From Paludisphaera borealis (lineage in GTDB: Bacteria > Planctomycetota > Planctomycetia > Isosphaerales > Isosphaeraceae), in contig NZ_CP019082.1 in assembly GCF_001956985.1 (NCBI RefSeq), positions 3,038,001 through 3,102,000 on the forward strand: DNA of 64,000 nt. Reading direction: 5' to 3'. The notes beneath the pieces were generated by a model. That model had not been told where the DNA came from, made no database searches, and saw nothing but the letters and a program-made list of their open reading frames with translations. This document shows, one piece after another, positions 34,137 to 44,868 of this stretch. Position 1 is the stretch's first letter. Each line of letters begins with the position of its first letter. The position numbers and the translations under genes are program-made.

Positions 34137-35741
34137 ATGCCACCACATGTACGAATTCGTATTCTTTCCAGCAACCGTTGGTTGATCGGCGGATTGGCGA
34201 CTGCGATCGGGCTCGCGGCGGCTTGGGTGTGGATCGGCAGGCTTCCCTCGTCCGGGTCGCCGGCCTCGATTCCCGAGACCGGGCCGGCGCCTGTGAAGCG
34301 CAGCGCGGCGGCCGACCGGATCGTCCGGATCACGGCCGAGCAGCAGAAGGTCATCGGCGTCGAGGTCGAGCCCGTGCGACTCGAGCCCGAGACGATCCTG
34401 GTCCGCGTCCCCGGCCGGATCGCGCCGGACGAGACCCGGTTCGCGTTCATCACCCCGCGCGCCCCGGGGATCGTCCACAGCGTCTCGGTGCGGATCGGTC
34501 AGGACGTCAAGGCCGGCGACGTGCTGGCCACGATCGAGAGTTCGCTGGTCGGCCAGGCCCGCCTCGACCTGCTCACGAACCTCCAGGCGTACGACGTGGC
34601 GCTGGCGCAGGCCCGCTGGCAGGAGATGATCCTCCGCAACACCAATGAGCTGATCGAGCGGCTCAAGGCCGAGGACACCCCCGAGCAGATCCACCAGAAG
34701 TTCGCCGACAAGCCGGTGGGGATCAATCGCGGACTCTTGCTGACCGCTTACACCGCGCATCGCCTGGCGAAGGCGAATCTGGGGCGGAAGAGCGACCTGT
34801 TCGACCAGGAGATCATCCGGGGCCAGCAGCTTGAGGAGACGAAGGCCCGGTTCGACTCGGACCTGGCCGCCTATCAGACGCTCCTGGACCAGACGGGCTA
34901 TGAGACCGGACTGGCGAACATCCGCGCCCAGCAGGCGTTGCGGCAGGCCGAGACCGCGGTGCTCGTCGCCCGCGAGAAGCTCCAGGTGCTGGGCGTCGAC
35001 CCCGACGACGACGACTACCTCCCCAAGGGCCTCATGCAGCCGGTTCCGGCCGCCGCCGAATCGGCCGGACTCCAGGCGCAGACCGCCGCCGCGCTGGCCG
35101 CCGCTCCGACCCAGGTTCGGAGACCCTCGTCGAAGGTGCCCGCCAGCCTCTACAAGCTGAAAGCGCCGTTCGCCGGCACGATCCTCGACCGCGAACTGGT
35201 CGTGCCCGGCGTCGCCGTCGAAATCGCGAACCGGATCTTCACGCTGGCGAACCTGGATCACGTCTGGATCGAGGCGAACATCAACCCAAGCAACCTCGTC
35301 CACCTCCGAAACGACCGCCACGTCGACGTCCGATTCACCTCGGACGCCTACCCCGAGCAGGAGTTCGAGGCCAAGGTTCTCTACTCCGGCGACATGGTGA
35401 TCGAGAAGACGCAGACGGTCACTATGTTGGCCCGCGCCGAGAACCCCGAGCACCTGCTCAAGCCGGGCATGTACATCGACGTCACCGTGGCCGTCCACTC
35501 CGACCACAAGGTGCCCTCGGTGCCGAGCAACGCCCTGCTCTCCGACGACGACCGCTGGATCGCCTTCGTGCGCATCGGCCCGGAGGAGTTCGAGCTGCGC
35601 GACGTCAAGACGCGCGGCCCCGGCGAGGCCCGCGCGGCGGTGTTCTCCGGGCTCAACCCCGGCGAGGACGTCGTAACGCACGGAGCGTTCAAACTCAAGG
35701 CCGAGTTGATTCGGATGGCGTCGTCCGACTCGCCGTCGTGA
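34137..35741 (+). CDS. RND efflux periplasmic adaptor (CusB/CzcB-like membrane fusion protein)
   Basis: A 534-residue adaptor. One N-terminal membrane helix (RWLIGGLATAIGLAAAWVW, about 13-31) anchors it to the inner membrane. A lipoyl-like/barrel-sandwich part follows (GRIAPDETRFAFITPRAPGIV, SVRIGQDVKAGDVLATIES), then a long alpha-hairpin of about 200 residues, a second lipoyl half (LYKLKAPFAGTILDRELVVPG), a beta-barrel (FTLANLDHVWIEANI) and a membrane-proximal domain. It bridges the RND pump to an outer-membrane channel. No His/Met-rich metal-binding N-terminus is visible. GAGGT lies a few nt before ATG 34137. The pump gene follows 69 bp downstream; no outer-membrane factor is in the window. 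Confidence 0.92.
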   Translation: MPPHVRIRILSSNRWLIGGLATAIGLAAAWVWIGRLPSSGSPASIPETGPAPVKRSAAADRIVRITAEQQKVIGVEVEPVRLEPETILVRVPGRIAPDETRFAFITPRAPGIVHSVSVRIGQDVKAGDVLATIESSLVGQARLDLLTNLQAYDVALAQARWQEMILRNTNELIERLKAEDTPEQIHQKFADKPVGINRGLLLTAYTAHRLAKANLGRKSDLFDQEIIRGQQLEETKARFDSDLAAYQTLLDQTGYETGLANIRAQQALRQAETAVLVAREKLQVLGVDPDDDDYLPKGLMQPVPAAAESAGLQAQTAAALAAAPTQVRRPSSKVPASLYKLKAPFAGTILDRELVVPGVAVEIANRIFTLANLDHVWIEANINPSNLVHLRNDRHVDVRFTSDAYPEQEFEAKVLYSGDMVIEKTQTVTMLARAENPEHLLKPGMYIDVTVAVHSDHKVPSVPSNALLSDDDRWIAFVRIGPEEFELRDVKTRGPGEARAAVFSGLNPGEDVVTHGAFKLKAELIRMASSDSPS

Positions 35742-35810
35742 TCGCGACCGCGCTCGCGACGGCCCCGCTTTCCGCCCCTCAATTCTCCCCGAACCCCGGT
35801 TGATTTCGCC

Positions 35811-38800
35811 ATGTTCGACCGCCTCATCGATTGGTCGCTTCGAAACCGACCGCTGATCCTGCTCATGCTCGTCGGCCTCGTCGTCGCCGGCGCGTACTCG
35901 CTCGTCCGGCTGCCGATCGACGCGGTGCCCGACATCACCAACGTCCAGGTGATGGCCTTGACCAGCGCCCCGGCGCTGGGGCCTGAGGAGGTGGAGCAGT
36001 TCATCACGATCCCGGTTGAGAACGCGATGAACGGCATCCCCCGAATCCAGGAGGTGCGGTCGTTCTCGCAGTTCGGCCTGTCGGGCGTGACGATCGTCTT
36101 CGACGAGGGGACCGACATTTACTGGGCGCGCCAGCAGGTCGGCGAACGGCTCGCCGTCGTCCGGTCGTCGATCCCGGCGGAGTTCGGCCAGCCCGAGATG
36201 GGGCCGATCGCCACGGGTCTCGGCGAAATCCTCCAGTTCGAGGTCAAGAACGCCCCCGACTCGCCCCGTCCCAAGACATTGATGGAATTGCGGACGATCC
36301 TCGATTGGGACGTCGCGCGGCCGCTCAAGAGCGTCCCCGGCGTGGTCGAGGTCAACGCGTTCGGCGGCGAGCTGAAAACCTACGAGGTGCGGCTCGACCC
36401 GGAACGGCTGGTGGCCCGAGGGGTCTCGGTCAACCGGGTCTTCCAGGCCATCCGGCTCAACAACAGCAACGCCGGCGGCGGCTACATCGAACGTCTGGGA
36501 GAGCAGCGCGTGATCCGGGCCGTCGGCCTGGTCAGCAGTCTGGAGGACCTCTCCGAGATCGTCCTCGACACCACGCCGACCGGCACGCCCGTGTACATCC
36601 GCGACGTCGCCGAGGTCCGGTTCTCCCCCTTGATCCGCAACGGGGCCGTCACCCGCGACGGCAAGGGCGAGGCCGTCACCGCGACGGCCATGATGCTCGC
36701 CGGCGAGAACTCGCGCGCCGTCGTCGAGCGGCTCAAGGCAAAGCTCGACGAAATCCGACCGAGGCTCCCCGAGGGGATCGTGGTCGAACCCTATTACGAC
36801 CGCGCCGTGCTCATCACCCGGACGATCACGACCGTGGCGTCGAACCTGGCCGAGGGGGGCATCCTCGTCGTGGCCGTCCTGCTCGCGCTCCTGGGCAACC
36901 TGAAAGCGGGCCTGGTCGTCGCACTCACGATCCCCCTGTCGATGCTCTTCGCCGGCAGTTTGATGGTCTACTACGGGATCGCCGGCAGTCTGATGAGCCT
37001 GGGCGCGATCGACTTCGGTCTGATCGTCGATTCCAGCGTCATCATGATGGAAAACTGCGTCGGCCACCTGGCGCACGCCGACAAACGCCGCAGCGCGGTC
37101 GACGTGGTCCGCGAGGCGGCGCTCGAAGTCCGTAAGCCGGTCGTCTTCGGCGTGGCGATCATCACCATCGTCCACCTGCCGCTGCTGGCGCTCGAGGGGG
37201 TCGAGGGCAAGATGTTCCGGCCTATGGCCCTGACCGTCGTCTTCGCGCTGACCGGCTCGCTGTTGCTCAGCCTGACCGCGACCCCCGTGCTGGCCTCCTT
37301 CATCCTCAAGCCCGGCGCGGCGGAGAACGAGACCCCGCCGATCCGGCTCGCCAAGTGGATCTACAAGCCGTTCCTGAAGGGCGCCATCCAACATCCGATC
37401 GCGGTGGTCCTGGTCTCGCTGGCGATGTTCGCGGTGACCATGCCCGTCGCCCTGAGCCTGGGGGGCGAGTTCATCCCCAAGCTCGACGAGGGCGATCTGG
37501 TCGTCGTCGTGGCGCGCCCTCCCAGCGCCTCGCTCACCGAAAGCATTGAAGACACCACGCGGCTCGAAAAGGCCCTCCTGGAAGCGTTTCCCGAGGTGAT
37601 CGAGTCGGTCGTCAGCAAGACCGGCCGTCCCGAGATCGGCATCGACCCAGCAGGCGTCAACCAGACGGACGTGTTCATCTTCTTGAAGAAGGAGAAGGAT
37701 ACGCTCCTGGACCTGGCGATGAAGCCGCTCCACCCGATCCTGGCGCTGTTCGAGACGAAACACGAGGAATCGAAAAGCGAGCTGATCCAACGGATGGAGG
37801 CCGTCTTCCGTCGCGAGCTTCCGGGCGCCTTCTTCAACTTCGCCCAGCCGATCGACCTGCGATTCAACGAGATGCTCGCCGGCGTCCGCGCGGACATCGG
37901 CATCGGCGTCTACGGCGAGGACCTGGAAGTGCTCCAGGAGAAGGTCAACGCCGTCGCCGCCGCGGTCGAAGCGGTCCCCGGCGCGGCCGACGTCCGGGCG
38001 CAGGTGCTCAGCGGCCTGCCGTTCCTGCGGGTGCAGATCGACCGCGAGCGGATCTCGCGCCATGGCATCAACGCGTCCGACATCCTCGACGTCGTCTCGG
38101 CGCTTGGCGGCAAGATCGTTGGTCAAGTGATCGAGGGCCAGCGGACGTTCGACCTTCAGGTCCGGTTCGACCCGACCGCGCGCGACGACGTCGACGAGAT
38201 CCGCCGCCTCAAGATCGCCGACCCCACGGGCCGCATGATCCCGATCTCGGAGCTGGTGGACTTCAAGCTCGAAGACGGCGCCTACGAGGTCTGGCGGAAG
38301 GACCGCCAGCGGCGTGCGATGGTGCAGGCGAACGTCCGCGGCCGCGACCTCGCGACGTTCGTGGCCGAGGCCGAACAGCGGGTCAAGCAACAGGTCGACA
38401 TGCCCAAGGGCTACTACCTGGAATGGGGAGGGACGTTCGAGAATCTTCAGTCCGCGACCAGGCGACTGACGATCGTCGTCCCGGTCGCCCTCGTGCTCAT
38501 CTTCCTCCTGCTCTACAGCACCTTCCACTCGGTGAAGCTGGGCATGCTGATCTTCCTGTCGGTCCCGCTGGGCGCGATGGGAGGCATCTTGGCCCTCTGG
38601 CTGCGCGACATGAACCTGAGCATCTCGGCGGGGGTCGGGTTCATCGCTCTCTCGGGCGTCGCCGTGCTCGACGGCCTGGTGGTCGTCGCCGCGATCCGCC
38701 AGCGCGTCGAGGCCGGCATGCCGGTCCGCGAGGCCGTCTCAGACGCCGCCATGAACCGACTTCGCCCGGTGCTCATGACCGCGCTCGTCGCCAGCCTGGG

Positions 38801-39029
38801 ATTCATCCCGATGGCGTTCTCGGTCGGCTCGGGAGCCGACGTCCAGCGCCCGCTGGCCACGGTGGTCATCGGCGGCCTCATCACCAGCACGGGACTGAAG
38901 CTGCTCGTGATCCCGGCGACCTACCGCTGGTTCGACCCCGGACTCGACGCTCCCGCCGAGGAGACCAACGTGGTCGACGCCCGCCCCGAGCCGTTCGAGG
39001 ATGCGAACGACGAACCCGAATCCATCTGA
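35811..39029 (+). CDS. Heavy-metal-type RND efflux pump (CzcA/CusA family)
   Basis: A 1072-residue proton-driven RND transporter with two sets of six helices and two large periplasmic loops. It starts with helix 1 and the family phrase LPIDAVPDITNVQVMALTSAPAL. Helix 4 reads GAIDFGLIVDSSVIMMEN, with the charged Asp, Asp and Glu in the pattern of the heavy-metal efflux (HME) class, separating it from the drug-exporting HAE class. The second half repeats the fold (GVGFIALSGVAVLDGLVV). Likely cargo is a divalent or monovalent transition metal such as Co, Zn, Cd, Cu or Ag, which cannot be resolved here. It forms an operon with the adaptor upstream. Confidence 0.94.
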   Translation: MFDRLIDWSLRNRPLILLMLVGLVVAGAYSLVRLPIDAVPDITNVQVMALTSAPALGPEEVEQFITIPVENAMNGIPRIQEVRSFSQFGLSGVTIVFDEGTDIYWARQQVGERLAVVRSSIPAEFGQPEMGPIATGLGEILQFEVKNAPDSPRPKTLMELRTILDWDVARPLKSVPGVVEVNAFGGELKTYEVRLDPERLVARGVSVNRVFQAIRLNNSNAGGGYIERLGEQRVIRAVGLVSSLEDLSEIVLDTTPTGTPVYIRDVAEVRFSPLIRNGAVTRDGKGEAVTATAMMLAGENSRAVVERLKAKLDEIRPRLPEGIVVEPYYDRAVLITRTITTVASNLAEGGILVVAVLLALLGNLKAGLVVALTIPLSMLFAGSLMVYYGIAGSLMSLGAIDFGLIVDSSVIMMENCVGHLAHADKRRSAVDVVREAALEVRKPVVFGVAIITIVHLPLLALEGVEGKMFRPMALTVVFALTGSLLLSLTATPVLASFILKPGAAENETPPIRLAKWIYKPFLKGAIQHPIAVVLVSLAMFAVTMPVALSLGGEFIPKLDEGDLVVVVARPPSASLTESIEDTTRLEKALLEAFPEVIESVVSKTGRPEIGIDPAGVNQTDVFIFLKKEKDTLLDLAMKPLHPILALFETKHEESKSELIQRMEAVFRRELPGAFFNFAQPIDLRFNEMLAGVRADIGIGVYGEDLEVLQEKVNAVAAAVEAVPGAADVRAQVLSGLPFLRVQIDRERISRHGINASDILDVVSALGGKIVGQVIEGQRTFDLQVRFDPTARDDVDEIRRLKIADPTGRMIPISELVDFKLEDGAYEVWRKDRQRRAMVQANVRGRDLATFVAEAEQRVKQQVDMPKGYYLEWGGTFENLQSATRRLTIVVPVALVLIFLLLYSTFHSVKLGMLIFLSVPLGAMGGILALWLRDMNLSISAGVGFIALSGVAVLDGLVVVAAIRQRVEAGMPVREAVSDAAMNRLRPVLMTALVASLGFIPMAFSVGSGADVQRPLATVVIGGLITSTGLKLLVIPATYRWFDPGLDAPAEETNVVDARPEPFEDANDEPESI

Positions 39030-39197
39030 CGGTTGCGACCGCCCGAAGCCTAACCGCCCCACACGAATTCGTTCGTCGTCGTGCGGCGGGCGGGTTTTGG
39101 GTTTGGCTGTCGAAACCGGCCTGCTGCTGCTACACTACTGCATGCGCCTCGGCCTCATTCGCCCCTGGTCGCCGAACTACCGGGATTCGATGCGTCG

Positions 39198-42100
39198 ATG
39201 AATACGATCTCACGACCAGACGGACACTCGGCTGGCTACCGCGACGCGTGCGTGGAGCTGAAGGGAAGGCTCCGCTCGGGAGAGCCGGCCCGTGTCGAGG
39301 ACCTCCTCGCGGGCAATCCAAACCTCGCCGGCGACCACAACGCCGTGCTGGAACTCATCCTCGCTGAGGTGGCGACCCGAAGCGAGCTAGGCGAGAAGCC
39401 CTCGGTCGATGAATGGGAGCATCGCATCTCCCTGCTAATCCCCGACGCCGAGCGGCGAATTTCCATCCAGAACCTGCTCGTCTCGGAGATGGTGACGCTC
39501 TCGGAGTCCTCGGGCGCGGAGGGCGCCCTCGACCGCGACGGCCACACTCCGATGACGCGGATCGGCAAGTATCAGATCCTTGAGGAGATCGGCCGAGGCG
39601 GGATGGGGATCGTCTACAAGGCCCGCCAGACGAACCTCAACCGGATCGTCGCCCTCAAGATGATTCTGACCGGAGAGCACGCCGACCGGCACGAGCGGGG
39701 GCGGCTGCGAAAGGAGGCCGAGGCCACCGCGACGCTCGACCATCCCAACATCGTGAAGATCTTCGACATCGGCGAGCACGAGGGGATGCCGTATCTGGAG
39801 ATGGAGTTCGTCAGCGGCGGCAACCTGACCCGGATGTTGCGGTCGATGCCCCAGCCGATCCGGTGGGCGGCCCGGCTCACCGAAACGCTGGCCCGCGCCA
39901 TCCACGTCGCCCACGAACGGGGGATCGTCCATCGCGATCTCAACCCCAGCAACATCTTGATGACCACCGACGGGATCCCCAAGATCACCGACTTCGGGCT
40001 GGCCAAGTTCCTGCTCTCCGACGCGGGCCTGTCCCAGAACGGCATGCTCCTGGGCACTCCCCCGTACATGGCCCCGGAACAGGTTTCCGGCGGCAAGGAG
40101 GTCGGTCCGGGCACCGACGTCTACGCGATCGGCGTCATGCTCTACGAGATGCTCACCGGCGCCCCGCCGTTCCGCGGCCTGACGCCGATGGAAACCCTCT
40201 GCCAGGTGATGGAGGGCGAGGTCGTGCCGCCGTCGCGACTCCGCCACGGCCTGCCCATCGACATCGAGACGATCTGCCTGAAATGCCTGGCCCGCAGCCC
40301 CGGCCAAAGGTACGACGACGCCGAGGAACTCGCCGAGGATCTGCGGCGGTTCCAGAATCGCGAGGCCATCCGGGCGCGGCGCACCCCGCGGCTGCGCCGG
40401 GCCGCCCAGTGGGCCCGCCGCGAGCCGCTCGCCGCGGGTTTTCTGGGCCTCAGCTTCCTGCTCCTGTTGACGCTGCTGGTCGTCGCGGGAGGCTACAGCA
40501 TCTACCTTCACGAGACGCGCGGCGAACTCCAAAAGCAAATGGAGAACATCTATTCCCATGGGTGGATGAGTCGCCAGGCCAAGGCGAAGGCCGACCGCGA
40601 CGACAAGGAGGCCAAGCGGCAACGCTACGACGCGCAATTGAGCCGCGCCTACGACCATGAGCAACGGAACGAGCCCGAGGTCGCGATCGAGATCTTCGAC
40701 GTCCTCAAGCAGAACCTCCCCGAGAATACGGGATTCGAGTTCGGCTATGTCGACTCCCTGATTCATCGCTCGGAGTTCTTGCTGAGCGGAGGGCCGGGCC
40801 GCAGGGGGGCCGTCGACTGCGCGACGGTCTCGGGCGACGGTCGAACCGTCGCGTCCGGCGACCGCAACGGGCGGGTGTTCCTCTGGGACGTCCCCTCGCA
40901 GGCTTCGACGCCTTACATGGTCGAAGGCGGCCGCTACCCGATCCGCGAGGTCGCCCTGGCGTCCGACGCGACGGGAAAGGCCGTCGCGATCGCCGCCGTG
41001 AGCCTCGGCGAGGACAAGACGTCCACGCTGTCGATCTGGGACGAATCGAAGCCCAGCAGCCCATGGACCTTCCGCGATCGCCTCGAGGATACGGCGGAGC
41101 TCGCCTTCTCGCTCGACGGGAAACTGCTCGCGCTGCGATGCCGGCCGGCCCCCGAGTCGACCTGGGAGACCCGGTTCTACAAGTTCGCCGATCAAGAATG
41201 GAGCGAGGACGCCGCGGCCACGCGCCAAGGCGTGACGAGCCAACGCTTCGCGCCCGGAGCGAACCTCCTGGCGCTGGGAACCGAGAGCGGGACCGTCGTC
41301 GTGATCGACCTCGACGCGAATCGCGGCGACGTCTTTTCGGCCCCGAAGTCGACCCGTCCCGTCGCGCTGGCGTTCTCCAGCGATCGGACGCGAATCGCCG
41401 CCGGATGCGAAGACCGCTCCATCGTGGTCTGGGACCTCGCGTCAAGGCGAGTGACCGCCGAACTGAACACCCCCGACGGCCCGCCGAAATTCCTCGGTTT
41501 CTGCAACGGCGACAAGAGCCTGGTCGTCTCCGAGGGCGACACGACGCTGGCGGTCCACAGCCTGCGATCCCCCTCGGCCCGGCGCGTGCTGCCGACTCGT
41601 GGGTCGGCGGCGATCGCGCTCTCTCGACGGGGCGATCGGCTCGCGGTCGGCGGCGACGAGGAACCGGTTTCGCTCTGGAACCTCGAGGCGGCCTCCGATG
41701 ATCCTCAGTCGCTCGGCAAGCTCCCAGGCGCCAAGCGCCTGATCTTCAGTCCCGACGGCCAATTCTTGTTCATGACCTTTCACGATCCGTTGATCCGCGT
41801 CTGGCGGATGGCCAAGGCGCCGCATCCGTGGCGTAAGCTCGCGGGGCACTCGAAGGAAGCTTGGGCGGTCGCCTTCTCGCGGGACGGAAAAATCCTGGCG
41901 TCGGGCGCCGACGACCTGATGATCAAGCTCTGGGACGTCGCCACGGGCGACGAACTGGCGGCCGTCGCCGCGCATTCGGCGACCGTCGCCGGCCTCGCGT
42001 TCTCGCCGGTCAGCGATGAACTCGCCAGCGTGGGCCTCGACGGCGCGGTGAAGCTCTGGTCGCTCTCGCGCGACTCTTCCAAGCCCGCCGCCGCGACGCT

Positions 42101-42833
42101 CAAGCTCTCCCAGGTGCTTCGCGAACCCAAACAGAGCCAGCTTCGATGCGTGGCGTATTCGTCCAACGGGTCGCTGCTCGCCGCCTCCGGGCTCGATCCC
42201 GAGATCCACGTATGGGACGCGGCCAGCCGGGAGCCGCTGCACAAGATCAAGAACGCCCATCGAAAGATGATCACCGCGCTGGCCTACTCACCCACGAATC
42301 CCAGGCAACTGGCTTCCGCGTCGTGCGACGCCGAGATCAAGATCTGGGACATGGACTCCGGCGACCGCATCGCCACCAGTCAGACGAACGGCGCGCTCAT
42401 GGCGCTCGCGTATTCGCCATCGGGACATCGCCTCGCCACCAGCGGCCAACCCCGCCTCATCGCCTCGTGGGATACGACCAACCGCAATCCCCTGGACGAC
42501 ATCATCGGCCATCCCGACGCCGTCCGCTCGATCGCCTTCTCGACCGACGGCCAGACGGTCGCCACGGGCTGCGATGACGGCAAGATCCGGCTCTGCGACC
42601 AGGAGACGAACCAGGTCGTCCTCATTCTCGACGGGCATCACGCGCGAATCAACTCCGTGACCTTCTCGCCCGACGGGTACACCCTGGCGTCGTGCAGCCA
42701 CAGCGGCGAGGTCTTCCTCTGGAACGCCCGACGTCCCGAAGAAGGACCCGGACCGCCGTCCGCCGGCCGGTTGACGCGAGGCGAAAGACGAACCGGCCCG
42801 CGCGGACAAGCCGAAACCGCCCCCCGGCGCTAG
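39198..42833 (+). CDS. Membrane Ser/Thr protein kinase with WD40 propeller
   Basis: About 1211 residues. Residues 1-115 form a helical N-terminal region common before planctomycete kinases. The kinase domain spans about 120-390: GRGGMGIVYKA glycine loop, IVALKMI (ATP-binding Lys), IVHRDLNPSNIL catalytic loop (His245-Arg-Asp247-Leu-Asn249), TDFGLAKF and YMAPEQ. The usual HRDLK Lys is Asn. One membrane helix follows at about 410-435, then a charged coiled-coil segment and a WD40 array from about 535 to 1175, with clear units such as FSRDGKILASGADDLMIKLW and FSPDGYTLASCSHSGEVFLW. It likely senses or scaffolds through the propeller and signals by phosphorylation. ATG 39198 is chosen as the start. 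Confidence 0.92.
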   Translation: MNTISRPDGHSAGYRDACVELKGRLRSGEPARVEDLLAGNPNLAGDHNAVLELILAEVATRSELGEKPSVDEWEHRISLLIPDAERRISIQNLLVSEMVTLSESSGAEGALDRDGHTPMTRIGKYQILEEIGRGGMGIVYKARQTNLNRIVALKMILTGEHADRHERGRLRKEAEATATLDHPNIVKIFDIGEHEGMPYLEMEFVSGGNLTRMLRSMPQPIRWAARLTETLARAIHVAHERGIVHRDLNPSNILMTTDGIPKITDFGLAKFLLSDAGLSQNGMLLGTPPYMAPEQVSGGKEVGPGTDVYAIGVMLYEMLTGAPPFRGLTPMETLCQVMEGEVVPPSRLRHGLPIDIETICLKCLARSPGQRYDDAEELAEDLRRFQNREAIRARRTPRLRRAAQWARREPLAAGFLGLSFLLLLTLLVVAGGYSIYLHETRGELQKQMENIYSHGWMSRQAKAKADRDDKEAKRQRYDAQLSRAYDHEQRNEPEVAIEIFDVLKQNLPENTGFEFGYVDSLIHRSEFLLSGGPGRRGAVDCATVSGDGRTVASGDRNGRVFLWDVPSQASTPYMVEGGRYPIREVALASDATGKAVAIAAVSLGEDKTSTLSIWDESKPSSPWTFRDRLEDTAELAFSLDGKLLALRCRPAPESTWETRFYKFADQEWSEDAAATRQGVTSQRFAPGANLLALGTESGTVVVIDLDANRGDVFSAPKSTRPVALAFSSDRTRIAAGCEDRSIVVWDLASRRVTAELNTPDGPPKFLGFCNGDKSLVVSEGDTTLAVHSLRSPSARRVLPTRGSAAIALSRRGDRLAVGGDEEPVSLWNLEAASDDPQSLGKLPGAKRLIFSPDGQFLFMTFHDPLIRVWRMAKAPHPWRKLAGHSKEAWAVAFSRDGKILASGADDLMIKLWDVATGDELAAVAAHSATVAGLAFSPVSDELASVGLDGAVKLWSLSRDSSKPAAATLKLSQVLREPKQSQLRCVAYSSNGSLLAASGLDPEIHVWDAASREPLHKIKNAHRKMITALAYSPTNPRQLASASCDAEIKIWDMDSGDRIATSQTNGALMALAYSPSGHRLATSGQPRLIASWDTTNRNPLDDIIGHPDAVRSIAFSTDGQTVATGCDDGKIRLCDQETNQVVLILDGHHARINSVTFSPDGYTLASCSHSGEVFLWNARRPEEGPGPPSAGRLTRGERRTGPRGQAETAPRR

Positions 42834-42914
42834 GAACTCCCGAAGCCACACGCGGGCCCTTCACGCCCGTTTGCGTCATACGGCTCCGGCTGGGGCCTCC
42901 TCCGAGGGTGATCC

Positions 42915-44639
42915 GTGACTCGCGCGCACACGAAGCCGCTCCGCCGTCTCGTCTCGGCCGCCGTCGCGGCGCTCTCTTGGTCCTCTTGCGTCGCCCAGTC
43001 GCTCTCCTTCGAGGACGTCGCGGCCGCTTCGGGCGTCGCCTTCCAGTTCGACGCCGGTTCGCGCGGCCGCCACGATCTTCCCGAGATCATGGGGGGCGGC
43101 GTCGCCCTCTTCGACGCTGACGGCGACGGCCTGCCGGACCTCTATTTCTGCAACGGCGGACCGATCGGAGCGACGCCCGGAACCGTCGTCGACGACCCGC
43201 CGTGCCGATTCTTCCGGAACCGGGGAGGGCTCCGCTTCGAGGATTGGACGGCGACCTGCGGTGCCCCCGGTCCCAATTACGCCATGGGGGCCGCCGCAGG
43301 CGATTTCGACGGCGACGGCCGCACCGATCTGTTCGTCACCGGCTGGCGCGATCAACGGCTTTACCGCAACCTCGGTGGATGCCGCTTCGAGGACGTCACA
43401 GTCCGGGCCGGCCTGACCTCCTCGGCCTGGAGCACCGGCGCCGCCTGGGCCGACCTCGACGACGACGGCGATCTGGATCTTTACGTCGCGAGGTATGTGA
43501 ACTACGACCCCGACGCAGCCCCTTATTGCGCCGCGCCAGACGGCAAGCGCGACTATTGCGGCCCCGAGGATTTCGACCCCCAGTCCGACCGCCTCTATCG
43601 CAACGACGGCGCCGGCCGCTTCACCGACGTCTCACGAGCCGCCGGCATCCCTCGCCGCGAAGAGCGCGGGCTCGGCGTCCTGATCGGCGAATTGACCGGG
43701 GACCGGATGCCCGACGTCTACGTCGCCAACGATGGCGGCCGTTGCTGGCTGCTGGCCAATCGCGGCGGCCTCCGGTTCGACGAAGTCGGTGAAGCCGCCG
43801 GCGTGGCTCGCGACGACGACGGCAAGGCGCTGGCGGGGATGGGGACGGCCCTCGGCGACCTTGACGGCGACGGCCGGCTCGATCTGCTGGTCACGAATTT
43901 CTTTGAGCGCTCGACCGTCGTGTTTCGGGCTCAGCCGGACCATCCGGGCCTCTACCGTGACGAGGGCAACCGGCTGGGAGTCGCGGCGGCCACCCGGCGC
44001 GCGCTGGGCTTCGGGGCGGTGGTCGCCGACTTCGACGCCGACGGCCGCTCGGACATCGTTCAGGTCAACGGCCACGTCCTCGACCGCGAACGGCTCGGCG
44101 TCCCGTTCGCCATGAGGTCGATCGTGCTCCACGGCCGTCAGGGAGGCTTCGAAGACGCGTCGCATAGTGCGGGGGGCTGGTTCTCGCGACCGATCCTGGG
44201 ACGCGGACTGGCCGTGGGCGACCTCGACGACGACGGCCGGCTCGATCTCGTCGCCACCTCGCTCGACGCTCCGGCCGCCCTACTCCTCAACCGCTCGAAG
44301 TCCGGCGGCGTCGTGCGGCTTGATCTGATCAATCGGCACGGCCGGCCAGCCGTCGGAGCGCGCGTGCGGGCCACGATCGGCGACCGAGTTCTGGTCCAGG
44401 ACGTCGCCAGCGGCGGCAGCTACCTCTCGTGCTCGCCGTCGCGAATCTTCCTGGGGATCGGCGGAGCGGCGCGCGTCGACGTCCTGGAGGTCGCGTGGCC
44501 ATGGGGAGAAGTCCAGACCTGGACCGACCTCTGGCCGGGGAGGCCGCTGCAACTTCTCGAACGACCGTCGAGGGATTCGGGCCGGAACGTCACGACGCCG
44601 AATCTCGACGCGACAGGAACCTCTGCCCCTCTCCGGTGA
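42915..44639 (+). CDS. Exported CRTAC1-like protein (FG-GAP/VCBS repeats, ASPIC/UnbV domain)
   Basis: A 574-residue secreted or surface protein. An N-terminal signal segment ([18 protein letters not shown]) is followed by [16 protein letters not shown], the usual CRTAC1 opening. Repeats with Asp-rich calcium-loop motifs follow: [57 protein letters not shown] and [11 protein letters not shown], forming a beta-propeller. The C-terminal ASPIC/UnbV domain spans about 455-545 ([30 protein letters not shown]). Families of this type are common in planctomycetes and may bind surface ligands; the function is unknown. It starts with GTG 42915 after GAGGGTG. The last 50 bp overlap the converging HTH gene. 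Confidence 0.9.
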   Translation: MTRAHTKPLRRLVSAAVAALSWSSCVAQSLSFEDVAAASGVAFQFDAGSRGRHDLPEIMGGGVALFDADGDGLPDLYFCNGGPIGATPGTVVDDPPCRFFRNRGGLRFEDWTATCGAPGPNYAMGAAAGDFDGDGRTDLFVTGWRDQRLYRNLGGCRFEDVTVRAGLTSSAWSTGAAWADLDDDGDLDLYVARYVNYDPDAAPYCAAPDGKRDYCGPEDFDPQSDRLYRNDGAGRFTDVSRAAGIPRREERGLGVLIGELTGDRMPDVYVANDGGRCWLLANRGGLRFDEVGEAAGVARDDDGKALAGMGTALGDLDGDGRLDLLVTNFFERSTVVFRAQPDHPGLYRDEGNRLGVAAATRRALGFGAVVADFDADGRSDIVQVNGHVLDRERLGVPFAMRSIVLHGRQGGFEDASHSAGGWFSRPILGRGLAVGDLDDDGRLDLVATSLDAPAALLLNRSKSGGVVRLDLINRHGRPAVGARVRATIGDRVLVQDVASGGSYLSCSPSRIFLGIGGAARVDVLEVAWPWGEVQTWTDLWPGRPLQLLERPSRDSGRNVTTPNLDATGTSAPLR

Positions 44640-44868
44640 GCAGCCAGTGCGGGTTGGTTCGCGTGACCTCGATGAAACGCAGGATCGACTGCGCGGGCAT
44701 GCTCACGCCCATTTCGTAGCTCATCCAGGTCCGGAACGGCATCTCGAGCGCGGCGGCCAGAAGCGGGCCCCCATGCTCGCCGTAAAGCTCGACCCGGACC
44801 TCACGGACGCGTCGCGAGAGACCGTCCTTGATCTCGCTCCAATCGGATTCCAAACGGAAGTCGTCCAT
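44590..44868 (-). CDS. Small helix-turn-helix (XRE-like) DNA-binding protein
   Basis: A 92-residue protein. The stretch [46 protein letters not shown], divided here as [15 protein letters not shown] and [11 protein letters not shown], looks like a Cro/C1-type helix-turn-helix followed by the NPxWLLTGEG tail typical of this class. It probably regulates transcription; its target is unknown. ATG 44868 is chosen from alignment of the helical start. No Shine-Dalgarno is visible in front of it, and a longer form from 44931 is possible. The 3' end overlaps the CRTAC1-like gene by 50 bp, tail to tail. Confidence 0.7.
   Translation of the reverse strand: MDDFRLESDWSEIKDGLSRRVREVRVELYGEHGGPLLAAALEMPFRTWMSYEMGVSMPAQSILRFIEVTRTNPHWLLTGEGQRFLSRRDSAS

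Noticed and set aside
33936-38528. 1530-codon open frame on the minus strand, antisense to the RND adaptor and pump genes
   Set aside because: It spans two clearly real genes and their spacer and has low-complexity His/Asp/Arg composition without family features.
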